Shown here piece by piece: positions 1 to 11,312 of a DNA stretch of 64,000 nucleotides; positions within the stretch are counted from its first letter, which is position 1, and every line of letters starts with the position of its first letter. A program made the translations under genes and the position numbers. The notes beneath the pieces are model-generated. The model ran no database searches. It was not told where the DNA came from and worked only from the letters and a program-made list of their open reading frames with translations. This stretch comes from Rhytidiadelphus loreus (lineage: Eukaryota; Streptophyta; Bryopsida; Hypnales; Hylocomiaceae). Location of the stretch: positions 41,418,935-41,482,934 of the forward strand of contig OX344764.1 of the NCBI GenBank assembly GCA_947034895.1, written 5' to 3'.

Positions 1-1153
1 TGACGGAATTGTCAAAATCATTTGGCGCGCAAAAACTGACTTCTATGCTACTTCACAATCAAGTACAGGAGAAAGATTTACTTGTATCAGAAAATCTACC
101 CAAATAGCACAAAGCTTGGTAGATAGAATACAATCATTAATGCTAAGTCAAGGAAAAGAAAAAGACTTGAGGGGGTCATTTAGAGTGTCCATTAGAAACC
201 ACGTGCGAACAAAACTTTGGACCCCCTATATACTTTTTGAATTTTAAATAAAACAAAATTAAAAAAATATGAATAGATTTTCCTACTTTGAAAGTTTATG
301 TTTTGAATTATTGATATTTTTATTTGTTAATAATAATTAGTTACAAATTTTTGAAGTAAAAAGATACACTATAAAACTGAAAAATAACTTTCACACCCCT
401 ATATTATATAAGAAAAAATTGTCTAAAAAATGAACAAAAAATTCCTAAAAATAACTCATTATTGAAAGCTCATTTTGAGTTGAATATTGACTCACTGGTC
501 ATCTAAATGTGTCCTCTATAATTATTTGAGTTGAAAAACATATCATTTTAGTTCATTTTCAACCTCTTCTAGAAATCATTTCATATTTTATTTGAATTGG
601 AAATTTTGGCAATAGAAAGCTATAGTCATTATTAAACAATGTTCAAAATTTTAGGTTGAAATTATAGTTTATTAGAAACCACTTGTTCACACGTGGTTGA
701 TTATAGTAGAACTAAGTGCACCCCCCGAGGGAAAAGATGTAAATTCCAAGATCCGTGGTGTAAAGGAAATTGTGCACCAAAAAAAGCTTAAACTAAATAA
801 AGATAGATAAAATGTGAATGATTATAGTAAAGTATAGTAGTGAATCATTCACTTTGAAAATATAATGATTTACCAATTTGTAGCTCAAATTGAATAATAA
901 ATGTTTTTTTTAATCAATTGTGTGGACTTATATAATACACACATGGGTGTTATATGAAAATGCACCACCCTAGTGCTACATTGTAGAAGAAAATAGGCAA
1001 GATTTTGCCATACTCTTGAGTTCGTAGTCCCTTGGATCTTTGCGTGATTTTATATTGAATATGTCAATCCTATTTTTTTATAACCTCTATGTTCATGCCA
1101 ATGATATTTCGATTTCAATTTTTTGTCATGTTTTCACCCATCCATTAAGTTAG

Positions 1154-1252
1154 GTTGTTGTTTTGTTTTGTTTTGTTATGTTTTGTTATGTTTTGTTTTG
1201 TTATGTTTTGTTATGTTTTGTTATGTTTTGTTATGTTATATTTTGTTATGTT
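1154..1252. repeat. TTTTG/TTATG pentanucleotide microsatellite
   Basis: A run of about 100 bp alternates TTTTG and TTATG pentamers. It is a simple-sequence repeat with a second, interspersed variant unit. No function is apparent. Confidence 0.9.
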
Positions 1253-2099
1253 GAGATCTCCTAGACTGTGTGTCCCTTGGTTGTGTTCTTAGTATTGTCA
1301 GAAAGGTCTTTGTGAGGAAGGTACACATATTTTGTTTCATGGAGTTTGGACCTACGGTGTGAAAGTTATGAATTTTTTAGTTATTTTGGGTTTAAAGAAT
1401 TAAAATTTTATTTTTACTTTTATTTTGGATTAAATTTTTTTTTAATTACTTTTACTTTTATTTTGGATGTAGCAATGGCATGGGGGCACACTAGTATCCA
1501 TATACATTGAGTTTGTTTTGTTTTTTAGCACTAGTCAATTGATTTTGTCATTTAGGTAGTGAAACTACCATTGTCGAAGAGACAATATGTTGTTCCATAT
1601 GTAAGGTGCTACATAACATTGGGCAACATGCAATGGTAGAGGCAGTAGGCGGCGATAAGTGGCGGCAAATGGAGGTAATGGGTGGCAAGGGAAGGATGGA
1701 GGCAGGGGAGCCCCGCCAGGTGGCTGAGCCCTTAGAGGCCATTAGAAGGAGGACCAGGGTTCATACTACTTACATGGCCATTGGACTAACATAAGGAGAT
1801 GGGATATAAAGGATCCAATATTGATTTAGGAAGGGGAGAGTAGGCTGACCACCTTCAAAAATTGCACAGTTGTGATTGCAAATCAGAGGACAAGTAATAG
1901 CAAGCCCTCTGAAAAATAGTAGATTTTGTGAATTGATCTCTGTTTTTTTTAAAATGCTCTCAACTTTGAGCTTGACTGATAAGCTCCAAAATGCAAGGTT
2001 CTCAATTTTCTTTTTAAAAAGTTATTCAACTTCAAGCACATGCTTCCCAAGAATAAATTGAGCTGAAATGAGTTGAAACTGAACTTCTATGCTAAATTA

Positions 2100-2283
2100 T
2101 AAGAGATCGGTACAGTCAAATGGTCTGAAAATTTTAGGATGTGCTTAAAAGAACTAATTGCACAAGATCCTATGGTTAAAATTCCAAAAAAAACGTTTAA
2201 AACGTTTTTAGATTCATTATTAGAGCAACGTCATTTTTTCACAACTTTGGAGCCATGTCCCCCCTCGGGTGTTTAGGTGTTAA
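2100..2283. mobile_element. Degenerate end of a TTAA-type inverted-repeat element
   Basis: This segment matches the right part of the element at 17539-18461 in the order of its motifs: a GGTACAGTCAAA-like block, then AAGATCCTATGGTTA, then an AAAAAAAACG-like run. It ends in CTCGGGTGTTTAGGTGTTAA, a decayed version of the family terminus (TTTAGGGGTTAA). The other end was not located, although 725-775 shares an AAATTCCAAGATCC-like block with the element interior. An old, rearranged copy is the simplest reading. Confidence 0.4.
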
Positions 2284-2887
2284 GAATGTTGAAAAGACAT
2301 GCAAAAATTGATTGAACAAAGGAACTTTAAGGTAAGTCCTAGACACATGTTTTTTTTAGTAAGTTTTCTTTAAAATACCCAACCTCTCATTATGCAATTT
2401 CTAACTGAATATTGCACTTGATACCACCCTTTCTCCTCTAGTGCAATTGGTTTTATTTTGCTTATTTTATACATAAGAAAAGTCAAAACATCATCTTTTG
2501 GAACTAAATTATTTTATTGAAAATGTGAAAGATTTTTATTTTTAGACATATTTTTAAAATAAAAGTTCTTGAGTTGACCAAAATTTACACATTGATTGCT
2601 TTCAATCACATGAAAATAATGTCTTAGTTAATTTTTGAATAGAAATGAGAGTTTTCTTAAGAAGCATCTTACTTAAGAATTTTTGAGGAGAGAAGACCTT
2701 CTTAGGCCCTCTTTAGACCACATGCTAGAAGCCATGAAGCAAATTTTTAGTCAATGCAATCTTTGGAAAATTGAGAAGACCACAGAACGTATTTTTATAC
2801 TTTAAATTATAAGTCCAATAGAGAGAAGAATGTGAACAACACTTTTGTCATTCCTAACAAAATTGTGCCCAAATTTCAAATCCTTTG

Positions 2888-2933
2888 GAATTGTAGTCAA
2901 GCCCATGTAGATAAGAGGGCTTGACTACAATTC
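2888..2933. repeat. Perfect 17-bp inverted repeat (hairpin)
   Basis: The arms GAATTGTAGTCAAGCCC (2888-2904) and GGGCTTGACTACAATTC (2917-2933) are exact reverse complements separated by 12 nt. It lies in gene-free DNA, so a relic of a small foldback element is likelier than a terminator. Confidence 0.8.
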
Positions 2934-3682
2934 TAGACCCAAACCCTTTGGCAAAAAAAGCCTCTCAACGAACAATTCAAAAAGAACTCACATTATGAGC
3001 TACCTTTGTTTGAAAAATATACAAAATAATAGATTATTCTTTTTTAAGGCCCTCTCACTTTGTACTACCTCCAAAGCCATGACCTTGATAAAAGCTAGCC
3101 ATCAAAAAAAATTTTAAGCCTTGAAAAGGTTGTTAAGAAAAGGTTCCGCAAGCTATGAACTTGCTCAATGTTGGCCTAACTATATAACAATAAAAAATTA
3201 CAAATATATTACAAAAATATTACAAAAATATAAAAAATAATAAAAAGTATAAATATAAAATAATAAAATATTTTATTAATTTTGTAATTTTAGATTTAAT
3301 TTAAAAATCATTTTTGATGTTTTTTTGAAATCTTTATTAAAACTGTCCCATGCCATCTAGACCCCACCATTTGCTCATTTTTTAATTTTAATTTTTTAAA
3401 ATCAATTTTTAATTTATTTTTTTGTTTCTTTAGCTAGTGTTCTCCACTATTGGGGAACTGATAGCCTTATTTAGGGCTCAAACTTCTTGTAATGCCTTTC
3501 AAAAACACCGTCAGGATCTTGAGAGATTTTCTCGATAGCTTTTGGCATCCAACTAGCCCAAAAAGGCCTTAAAAGTTAAAGTACTTGTGCCTAATTGCAT
3601 CCTATTATGAAGCTAACGCCTCCACATTCTTGTTTAAAATTATATTCACTCTATGTTTCTTCATGAGAGTCTATGGGTTGTT

Positions 3683-4543
3683 TTAACCTCTAACTACCCA
3701 ACCAACCACATATGGTCTATTTTAACCCCTAATTACTCAATCGACCATATATAGTCAATTTGAAATTTCAGACTCATTTTGGTGTGGGCAATTAAATTCC
3801 TTTGACCATTTTAAAGTTTATATGGATAGTTTGAAGGTTAACTATTGGAAGCTTTCATTTTTTATTGAAAAAGGTAAACATTTGATTTTTGAGAGGTCCT
3901 CAAATGCATATATGTACCATCCTTGAAGAGTAAAGCTTGCCAATTAGTTACTTCATTTCCCGGTTTTGAGCAAAGTTTGTGAATTTCACTTGATTTGAGA
4001 CCTAAAACATTGTACTTATCCATTTGCTTTCAAAATGGTCCCAATGGAAAGAATAAAGTGTTTTCATGATTTTCACCACTGAAAATTTAAATATACAAGT
4101 GTTGATTTGGAGTTATTTGCAATTTTTACTTACTAAAAAAATTTGCATTTCAACAATTGCAAGGTGGATTGTGTAATGAGTTTGATAGCTCTTTGTTTTG
4201 AACTTGAGGTTTTTAGAAGTGCATTTTAGTGTACTAACACAATTTTCAATTGTTCATGTCACCTCCAATCTCCCCCAACTCTTATATGCAAATTTTTCAA
4301 ATATTATGGAGAGGGATAGAGTACTAAAAATAGGATAATTACATTTCTCTTGTTATAATCTCACAACTCCTATGCAATTTCACACTCAAAATTAGAATAC
4401 ACACTAATAAGCAAGTTCTTTAAACATCTATATGGTTAGATTTTGAAAAAAAAAACAATTTGCTTCATTGGGAATAACTTCAAGCCCATATTTTTTTCCA
4501 TAGAAAAAACACACTTGCAAAGGCTTGGGCATTTAGAGGTTAC
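3683..4543. mobile_element. TTAA-flanked MITE-like element, family B, uninterrupted copy (B1)
   Basis: This is a non-autonomous element of about 860 bp with no transposase frame. It is homologous, in reverse orientation, to the element at 33534-35282. Shared blocks include an ACCACATATGGTC motif near one end, and GATGTTTAAAGAACTTGC and AGTTGTGAGATTATAAC (reverse strand) near the other. The left terminus reads TTAACCTCTAA. A second terminus-like copy, TTAACCCCTAA, occurs 39 bp inward. The right terminus reads TTTAGAGGTTAC, so both ends are worn. Its value is that it preserves the site that a family A element occupies in the other copy, showing TTAA target duplication. Confidence 0.75.
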
Positions 4544-5304
4544 TAATTTCAACAAAAATTAGTCAATTTAATAATAGGAACAATGAAGTTACCTTAATGA
4601 GAAAATTTGTGGGCTTCAGTTCATGGCCACTTGGCCAGCCACGTGGATGTAGAAAGCGCCAGCCTGGACAGCTGATCTGGACCCCTTGTCTCCCCACTTT
4701 CGTATCCCACAAAGACCTCGCTCTCCGACAAGTTTTCCTCACTACTGGCAGCACCGAATTCTTTCCAAAAGATCGAATTGTTTGCAGGTGGGCACCTCAC
4801 AATTCTCACACGCAACATTTCCGCTCCTTTCTCTTGAACTCTTGCAATTTTTTCTAGAGTATTCTCTGCACATTCAAGCACATTTCCGTCCTACTCTTGC
4901 ACTCCCAATCGACAGGTGACGAAGCTCATCAATCCATTTGATAGAATCAATCGCAATTGACGACTATCGTTTTCCTCTTCGGTTTACACTTGCAGATTCA
5001 ATCTCAGCTTTCTTTTCGTAGATTCGAAGCTTCACCTTTTTGGCCGATGAGCCTCGTCTTGGATTTTGGTTGAGATGTTGTGATTGTTCTTGTTATTCGA
5101 TGTCTTGTAGTTCGACATTGCAGAAGAAGACGGCGTCGTTGTCTTAGAGTAGCGTCACTAGGATATGCCGTTTGATTGTTTCTAATTCTGTAGGCAGTTG
5201 ACAGAGTAGACCCTAATCTGCCACTGTTCATGCAATTTCGATCTCCGTTTTAGCTGTGACTGATTGATGGGATGCTTGTGAGTTGTTTTCAGAAGAGGGA
5301 GAAT
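4544..5304 (+). promoter_or_regulatory. Upstream region and 5' leader of the acyl-CoA hydrolase gene
   Basis: The sequence becomes more GC-balanced from about 4600, as expected for promoter and leader of the gene that follows. I see no convincing TATA box. An in-frame upstream ATG at 5272 would add 11 residues. The ATG at 5305 has A at -3 and G at +4, a better context. An in-frame TGA at 5257-5259 closes the frame further upstream, so any longer N-terminus would need an upstream spliced exon. Confidence 0.4.
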
Positions 5305-8300
5305 ATGGCAGGCACAGTGCAAGACTGGGTGAAGAGCGCCGTGCTGCCGAATGGCCTGGCTGTCATCACCTTGGACCGCCCTAAGGCCTTGAATGCCATG
5401 AATGCGGGTTAGTTCATCTCTTTTGTCTGTCAAGCATGCTTAGGGCAAGAGTCACGGAGCTCATGTTGCTGGGAAAATCCACGAAAACCGAAGTTTGATT
5501 CTGTTGTTGTGGAGTTCGAGGATTTAATGACTTAGTCTTGGTGGCAAGTATCCTGTGTGTAGATTTCTACTGCCTGAGAAATACTCTTTGGACTTCTTGG
5601 CTTGAGCTATTAACGGACATTTTGGAAACAAGCACGATGAAGAGTTAAGTTGCAGCTTAAGATCCTTGGTGCTGCATTAATTTTTGCTTCTGTTTGAACA
5701 GACATGACGGCTCTGTACAAGAAGTTCCTCGATGAATGGGAGAATGATAGCAAGGTGCGGGCAGTGCTCGTTGAAAGCTCCTCCTCTCGCGCCTTCTCCG
5801 CAGGTCACTCCTCATTTCTCTTTTTGCGCTAACTTTTTGAAAAGACAAATTGAAGGTGCATTTAACCCACCTGTATTCATGTTTTTTGGATTCTTGTAGA
5901 ATTTGTTTTGAATTCTAAAGGCGGAAATGTTAAAGAGAATCCCTACGATAATACGATTATTATCAATACAGGAAGAATCCAATATCACCCTATGTGGAAG
6001 ACGCATTTAGAGTGGGGCAGTTTTAGCACCCTTTGCCTTAGCTGTATCTTGCGGACTTCCCTTTCTTCACATACTTGTTAACACCTTCTCCCCTTTTTAT
6101 TCATGTCTCGAGTTAATGTAAACAGGCATTCCGTACTTGTCATTTTAGAGGGATTAATTCATATATAAACAACTCAAATTTAACTAGTTCTCGACTATTT
6201 CGTTAAATCTAGAACATCAAACGATTTATCACGACATTCTTTCGCTAAAGCCGTCAAACTTTGAATGAGAACCAGACTGGATTCTTGGAGGTGATACGTT
6301 TGTGATATGAGAATATTTAGGAGAACTATCCCAAGTAACTCAAATTGTGAGGGTACGTGTCAAGTGGGCTAAAGAACTTTGTGGGCAATTTTTGCTCAAA
6401 GTACAATCTTTCAATTTTTATTCTATTAGTCTCAATATTGTTCTTTGGTATGTTTTGAATGTTTTGAAGGGGATTCTAGGCTTTTGTGAGGCACTTCCCA
6501 TTGCTTCCAAACATTTTTTATCATCTATTTGGGGCTAAGCAACTCTACCGTCGGTCCGTTGGGGTCTTGACACTCATTTTCTCGTAGTTCCAGATTTCGC
6601 TAGTGTACTACTTGCAGGTGGATCCGAAGTGGATCTCACAGGAGACGTGATGATCAAGGTTTGCCTTGATTGCAGGCATGGATGTGAAAGGGGTGGCAGC
6701 AGCGGTGCAGGAAGATGTGAAGACACCTGTGGTGCCCACGGTCTGTTCAATGCTCTTTATGAAAATCTGATGGTCATTGTTGAATGAGAATCGCATTGAG
6801 AGAAAGTTCATACTTTGCTTGCAGGTGGAGATGTCAAATCGATGGTGTCTGAGCCGAGACATAGTGCTCTTGCATTGGCGCGCCAGGTCTGAGCTGGTTC
6901 ACTGCTAGCAAGTCTGATATCAGATTTGTGGAAAGGGATTAGGCCCTGACGGGGTCGTTCATCTCAAGTGCGCTACTAATCAACCAGTCCTGGTGATTAG
7001 GATCTTTTCTATTAGCTCGTGATGTTCATGTTGTGATGTCTGTACAGGTGTTCAACAATGAATATAAGCTGATATGTAAAATAGCACGCTACCAGAAGCC
7101 ATACATCTCTTTGATGGATGGCGTCACAATGGGGTTTGGCATCGGCCTTTCCGGGCATGGTCGCTTCCGTGTAATAACTGAGGTGCACTTCTCATCCATG
7201 GGTTTTGAATTCTGACTAGAGGCTCAAATTGTTTGTGGCATTCAGAGACTCAACAGTGAATATGTTTGTACTTTGATGGAATATTTGTTCAATGGTTTTC
7301 CATAAAGCAAAATGTTAATAAAACTGAGATAGTCTGTGCCAGAAAACTATGCTAGCAATGCCAGAGAACGGGATCGGCCTCTTTCCTGATGTTGGTTTTG
7401 CACATATTGCTGCAAGAAGCCCAGGAAATGGAGCAGTGGGTGAGTTTTTCTCATCATAATAGTTTATCCTATAAGTTGTGGTGTGTTTCCCGTTTTTGAG
7501 CCCACTTGAACACTTGCAAATTCTTTTCCTATATTGGGGTTTCTATTCTTGTCCAAATTTTTGTTTTGGAGAGATGACAACTCATAGTTGCCAGCAAACT
7601 ATTGATGCTGAATATTGTAGGCGCTTACATGGCTATGACCGGAGCGAGGGTCACCAATCCAGCTGATGCTTTGTTTGTTGGTCTGGGTACACACTTTGTA
7701 CCCACAGACAAGTTGGCCTCTTTACAAAACGCTCTCCGCAATCACAACTCGTATGTTTCTGCCATGGCTTAGGGTTTCTTTAAGTAAAATTGGATGAGTC
7801 GTGAACTGTGATTGTTTGATAAATATTTACGGTTGGACAGAGGAGATGTCCAGGAAGGGTCAGAAGGGACGCGAGTCGTATAGCACAAAAATCTAAGTTT
7901 ACATAGCTGCTGTAGGGGATGTATGCAGCTGACATTCTTGCGATCCTCTAGGAAGACACTCTTCCAAAAGCACAGTAACTGTGACAGACAGGTGATAAGA
8001 GTAAGGTGTCAGTTGTGATTCTCGGAATTCGTTGCTTAGGTTTGTGTTTACGTTGTTAATGGTGCAGGTTAGATAATGCATGGGAGGCTGTGGAAGAAGT
8101 TTTGGCCAGTCACCACGTAACGCCAGAATCGGATCCTTCTCTTAAAGCTCTTCTGCCTGCTATTACTGCTTGCTTTGGTGCTAGCCTCTCAGTGGAGGAC
8201 ACAATCAAGGCCCTAAAAGAACACGAACTCTCTAATGACTCTGCAGGCAAGTTATCAACCCTTTCTAAGACAAGGTTTAGCAGAGTATGCTGAACAGTTA

Positions 8301-9527
8301 ATTGTTGATTGTAATTGTTGGTAATTATTCTGTCTTCTCTATAGCTGGATGGGGCAGATACTAACAGCTTGAACAATTTGCAGGTTAATCCTTAAATGGC
8401 TGATCTAAATATAGGAAGTCAACTTGGAACCTTATTGTCAATTTCACTCTGTAGTAGTCAACAAAGCATAATTTTCCTGTTAAAAAAAATTTAGGGTATG
8501 ATTTCTTCTTTCTATTGGTAGAAAATCTATAGATTTGAAAGTGACCATTTTCGACAATTTAGGCACAGAGATGTTAAGTTTGTTACTTCTTGTCCTGAGG
8601 TTGGGGCCGCGTGACTAAGATCTATTGTTGTTTCGTCATGCAGTGGCAGAGTGGGCAAAAGGAGCATTGACTGGATTGGGCAAGGGGGCTCCCTTCAGTC
8701 TCAGTTTGACTAAGCTTCACTTTGCAACCGTAGCTCTCGCAGCAGAGAATGCTGTTCGAGCAGAGTCACCTGAAAACGACATTTCTGAGGTTCGAAGTTC
8801 TGAACTTCCATGCATTAATGTCAAAGCTATTTTACTACCTATTGTAGTTCAGCATAGGAAGTGCACCCAGGGAATTTGTGTCACTTCGTTCTTGGTACTG
8901 CAAGGCACAGCGGTTACACAAACTAGAGTAACTAGCATGTCATGACTCAGTATTGGATCTCCTCTTTGACCTTTTTTGATATAACCATTGATAATACTAA
9001 CCGAGTTGCACATCTGGTTTCTGATTTTGCAGATCGAGGGGGTGATGAAAACTGAATTCAGACTCGGCGTTCGGACGTCAACGAGACCGGACTTCATAGA
9101 GGGCGTGAGAGCAGTGCTTGTTGATAAAGATCAAGTAAGCGTGAGAAAAATTGCTTTGCGTAGCCACTTTGTCATGTTCATCTCCCGAAATGCTGTTGAG
9201 TCTGTGCTATACTAAATTACTTGTTGCTTGGTCAAGCTCCCGTATTCAGTGTATAGCCCTTTAAGTGCATACTTAGTTACTCATCTGGAAGAGGTTTCCT
9301 ACATGAACAGGTTCGCGTTGGTAATGTTGGTCATTCTTCACTGTTTGTAGTTTGTATTCGTTCTGTAATTTATTAGATCCTCATCTTGCGGATTTCTGAG
9401 GGTGTGGCAGAAACCGAAGTGGCAGCCACCAACTGTTGAAGATGTGGCAGTACCTGACGTTGTGGCTTTATTTGATAAGTTTGAAAATCCGAGTGATGAA
9501 TTGGAGGTCCCAGCTCCAACTGCCTGA
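5305..9527 (+). CDS. 3-hydroxyisobutyryl-CoA hydrolase-like protein (crotonase superfamily)
   Basis: Ten exons join in frame: 5305-5407, 5702-5803, then 6676-6740 or 6825-6886, 7048-7182, 7343-7439, 7621-7750, 8068-8246, 8644-8789, 9033-9134 and 9411-9527. They give 391 or 390 aa. The family hydrolyses 3-hydroxyisobutyryl-CoA and related acyl-CoAs in valine breakdown or beta-oxidation, in mitochondria or peroxisomes. Visible motifs are [11 protein letters not shown] (residues 23-33), AFSAG (65-69) at the first oxyanion-hole loop, [16 protein letters not shown] (113-128) at the second, and [13 protein letters not shown] (141-153), which carries the presumed catalytic Glu143 and Asp151. WYTSP-type or fusion domains are absent, and [14 protein letters not shown] followed by KPKW marks the C-terminal part. 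The layout matches the plant HIBCH-like protein 3 group rather than fatty-acid enoyl-CoA hydratases. No mitochondrial presequence is seen with this start, so a missed 5' exon is possible. Intron 7 has a GC donor. The exact substrate is not known. Confidence 0.9.
6676..6886 (+). other. Alternative exon pair in the hydrolase gene (6676-6740 and 6825-6886)
   Basis: Both candidate exons follow a TTGCAG acceptor, accept one carried base (giving Gly) and end in phase 0 before a GTCTG donor. Exon A gives [17 protein letters not shown] plus PVVPT. Exon B gives [20 protein letters not shown] plus Q. Either one joins in frame to [11 protein letters not shown]. They are 65 and 62 nt, so using both or neither breaks the frame, and the reading frame itself makes them mutually exclusive. 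They share a GGATGT-N-AAA core and look like a diverged tandem duplication. The choice changes the residue right after the AFSAG loop (Met or Gly). Confidence 0.75.
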
Positions 9528-9795
9528 ATGATGACCAGATGTTGACGAGGCGTAACAGCAGACCTTCAAGCCACAGTTAGTTTTGGCATTTGTCATGCGT
9601 TGATTATTTGAATTGCTGAATTATGCTCTTACCACTGCTACCAGCCTCTTAAAGGATCTCTCTTCTACTGTAGGTGTGGCACACAGACACGGAGATGACT
9701 AGGACAGAAGGGTGTAACTGCAATAATCAGCAACTCGTCAATTCCCTTGTAGCCTCTCATTCAGTTGTTCAACTGCTGCCATTTTTCACCAGAAG

Positions 9796-9834
9796 AAATT
9801 GATGACTTACTTTGAAATTGTAAGTCATCAATTT
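9796..9834 (+). repeat. Perfect hairpin in the 3' flank of the hydrolase gene
   Basis: AAATTGATGACTTAC (9796-9810) is the exact reverse complement of GTAAGTCATCAATTT (9820-9834), with a 9-nt loop. It lies about 270 bp after the stop codon, just upstream of an AATAAAC-like poly(A) signal near 9893, so it is probably in the 3'UTR. It could affect RNA processing or stability, or be chance foldback DNA. Confidence 0.7.
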
Positions 9835-9899
9835 TTCACTTTCAGAGACGTGCTCATAATGGAAAATTGCGTCAGAACTATGATATTTATGAAAATAAA

Positions 9900-11312
9900 C
9901 ATGAATTTAGGAAGATTGCAAAAAGATGAGTTGGAGAGTCAGTTGAATGAGGTGCATTATTGAATTCAAGCCAATTGTTTAGTTATTCATGGAGTAATAT
10001 TCTATATATTTCTATTAGTGTCTTGGGAAACATCTTTGTTGTTTTACAATGTTATGGCCTACTATTGGGGTTAAAATACCATACTATTGGTATCCCTTCT
10101 AACGTTGAATTAATTTTGGAATCTATAATTTCATGAAGTATAAAGTAATTGTCAAGAATTTGAGATGTATTCTATTTCCCATATCATTTGTTATGGTTAA
10201 GTTTTGGACCTTTGGCAAAAAAATTAAGCTGAGTTAACAACCTTGGTTACAATCATGGTTTTTTAGTTTGTATTGTACCTTTGGAGTTTGAATAAATATG
10301 AAGGTGCATTCAATTTTAAGTGTAACCAATGCTTAATTTTCTAAATTATCATTCCTTATCAATTATATTATCAATTGATTTGATACTGCAATATAAATCA
10401 AGTATTGTAGAAATTATATGGCAATCAATCATGTACCAAAATTTCTACAAATTTTAGTGATTTTGGGTACTTTGGCTCCTTTCATTGTGAAAGCATTTGT
10501 AAAGGGAATCTAATACCATTGCTTCACATTGATCCATATACAAGTATATTTTCATATGATATTAACTACAATATTATTCTAAAAGCTTTAGGCAAGTATA
10601 AATTAGTATTGTCAAAGTATATCGTACATATACATATTAGATGTATATTTCCTATAAATTGATGATACATATTTTTACTAAATAATTGTTGTTCAATGGA
10701 AAGTTTTTCAAACTAATAGTTTTATACTAGCTTATACGTATAGTTGGATCTAGAAGATTCTTCATAGACTTTATCAAATCAAGATAGAAGTTTTTACCTT
10801 AAAAAATCTCTTCAAAATCATATTTTTTTATTTTTAGAATATAAATCTTGATACGATAGACCACTAGTACAATATAATAATTAAGTTCACAAAGTTTTTT
10901 ATTTAATCTCTTTAAAGTCTCAAACCTCAAATTAAATAATAAAGCTAGAACTTAAAAAGAGGAATTATGACAATTTGAGTAGATAGTTTTTTTCACACAA
11001 TAATAAAACTCAAAATGAAATTACTCACATTGAAGATTTCACAAGATGTCTTCACTAATTGGATTAATCCACGAACAAAGTTTCCAATCAAGTCCTCACC
11101 TACAAACAATGAATTCTTCTAAATAAATAGTAAATTATCTATATTGCAACTCCAACCTTGCTTGAAGATTGTCAATTTCTTAATGAGTACAAGCTAAACA
11201 AACCATATGCTACTATATCATGAATTATGTAGTTCTACGACAATAGAAGCAATCTCTTCTAATATTGTTTGTTCTAAAGTGCATTTGATGCCAAAATGTA
11301 TACAAGAATGAC
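9900..11312. other. Intergenic AT-rich DNA between convergent genes
   Basis: This gap separates the 3' ends of the hydrolase (plus strand) and the esterase (minus strand). It is very AT-rich and I see no coding motif, RNA gene or clear transposon terminus. It should contain the two poly(A) regions. Confidence 0.5.

Larger units (their letters stand above)
1..3682. other. AT-rich intergenic DNA, no gene seen
   Basis: No reading frame here has plant-gene features such as domain motifs or splice-linked exons. The stretch is AT-rich with many short poly-A and poly-T runs. It contains a pentanucleotide microsatellite, a perfect 17-bp hairpin and a degenerate transposon end, listed separately. A slightly more GC-rich patch at about 1600-1760 gives short open frames on both strands, but none resembles a known protein. 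Confidence 0.6.

Noticed and set aside
6741..6886. Using both alternative exons of the hydrolase in series
   Set aside because: Exon B would then be read in another frame and would not rejoin VFNNEYKL in frame.
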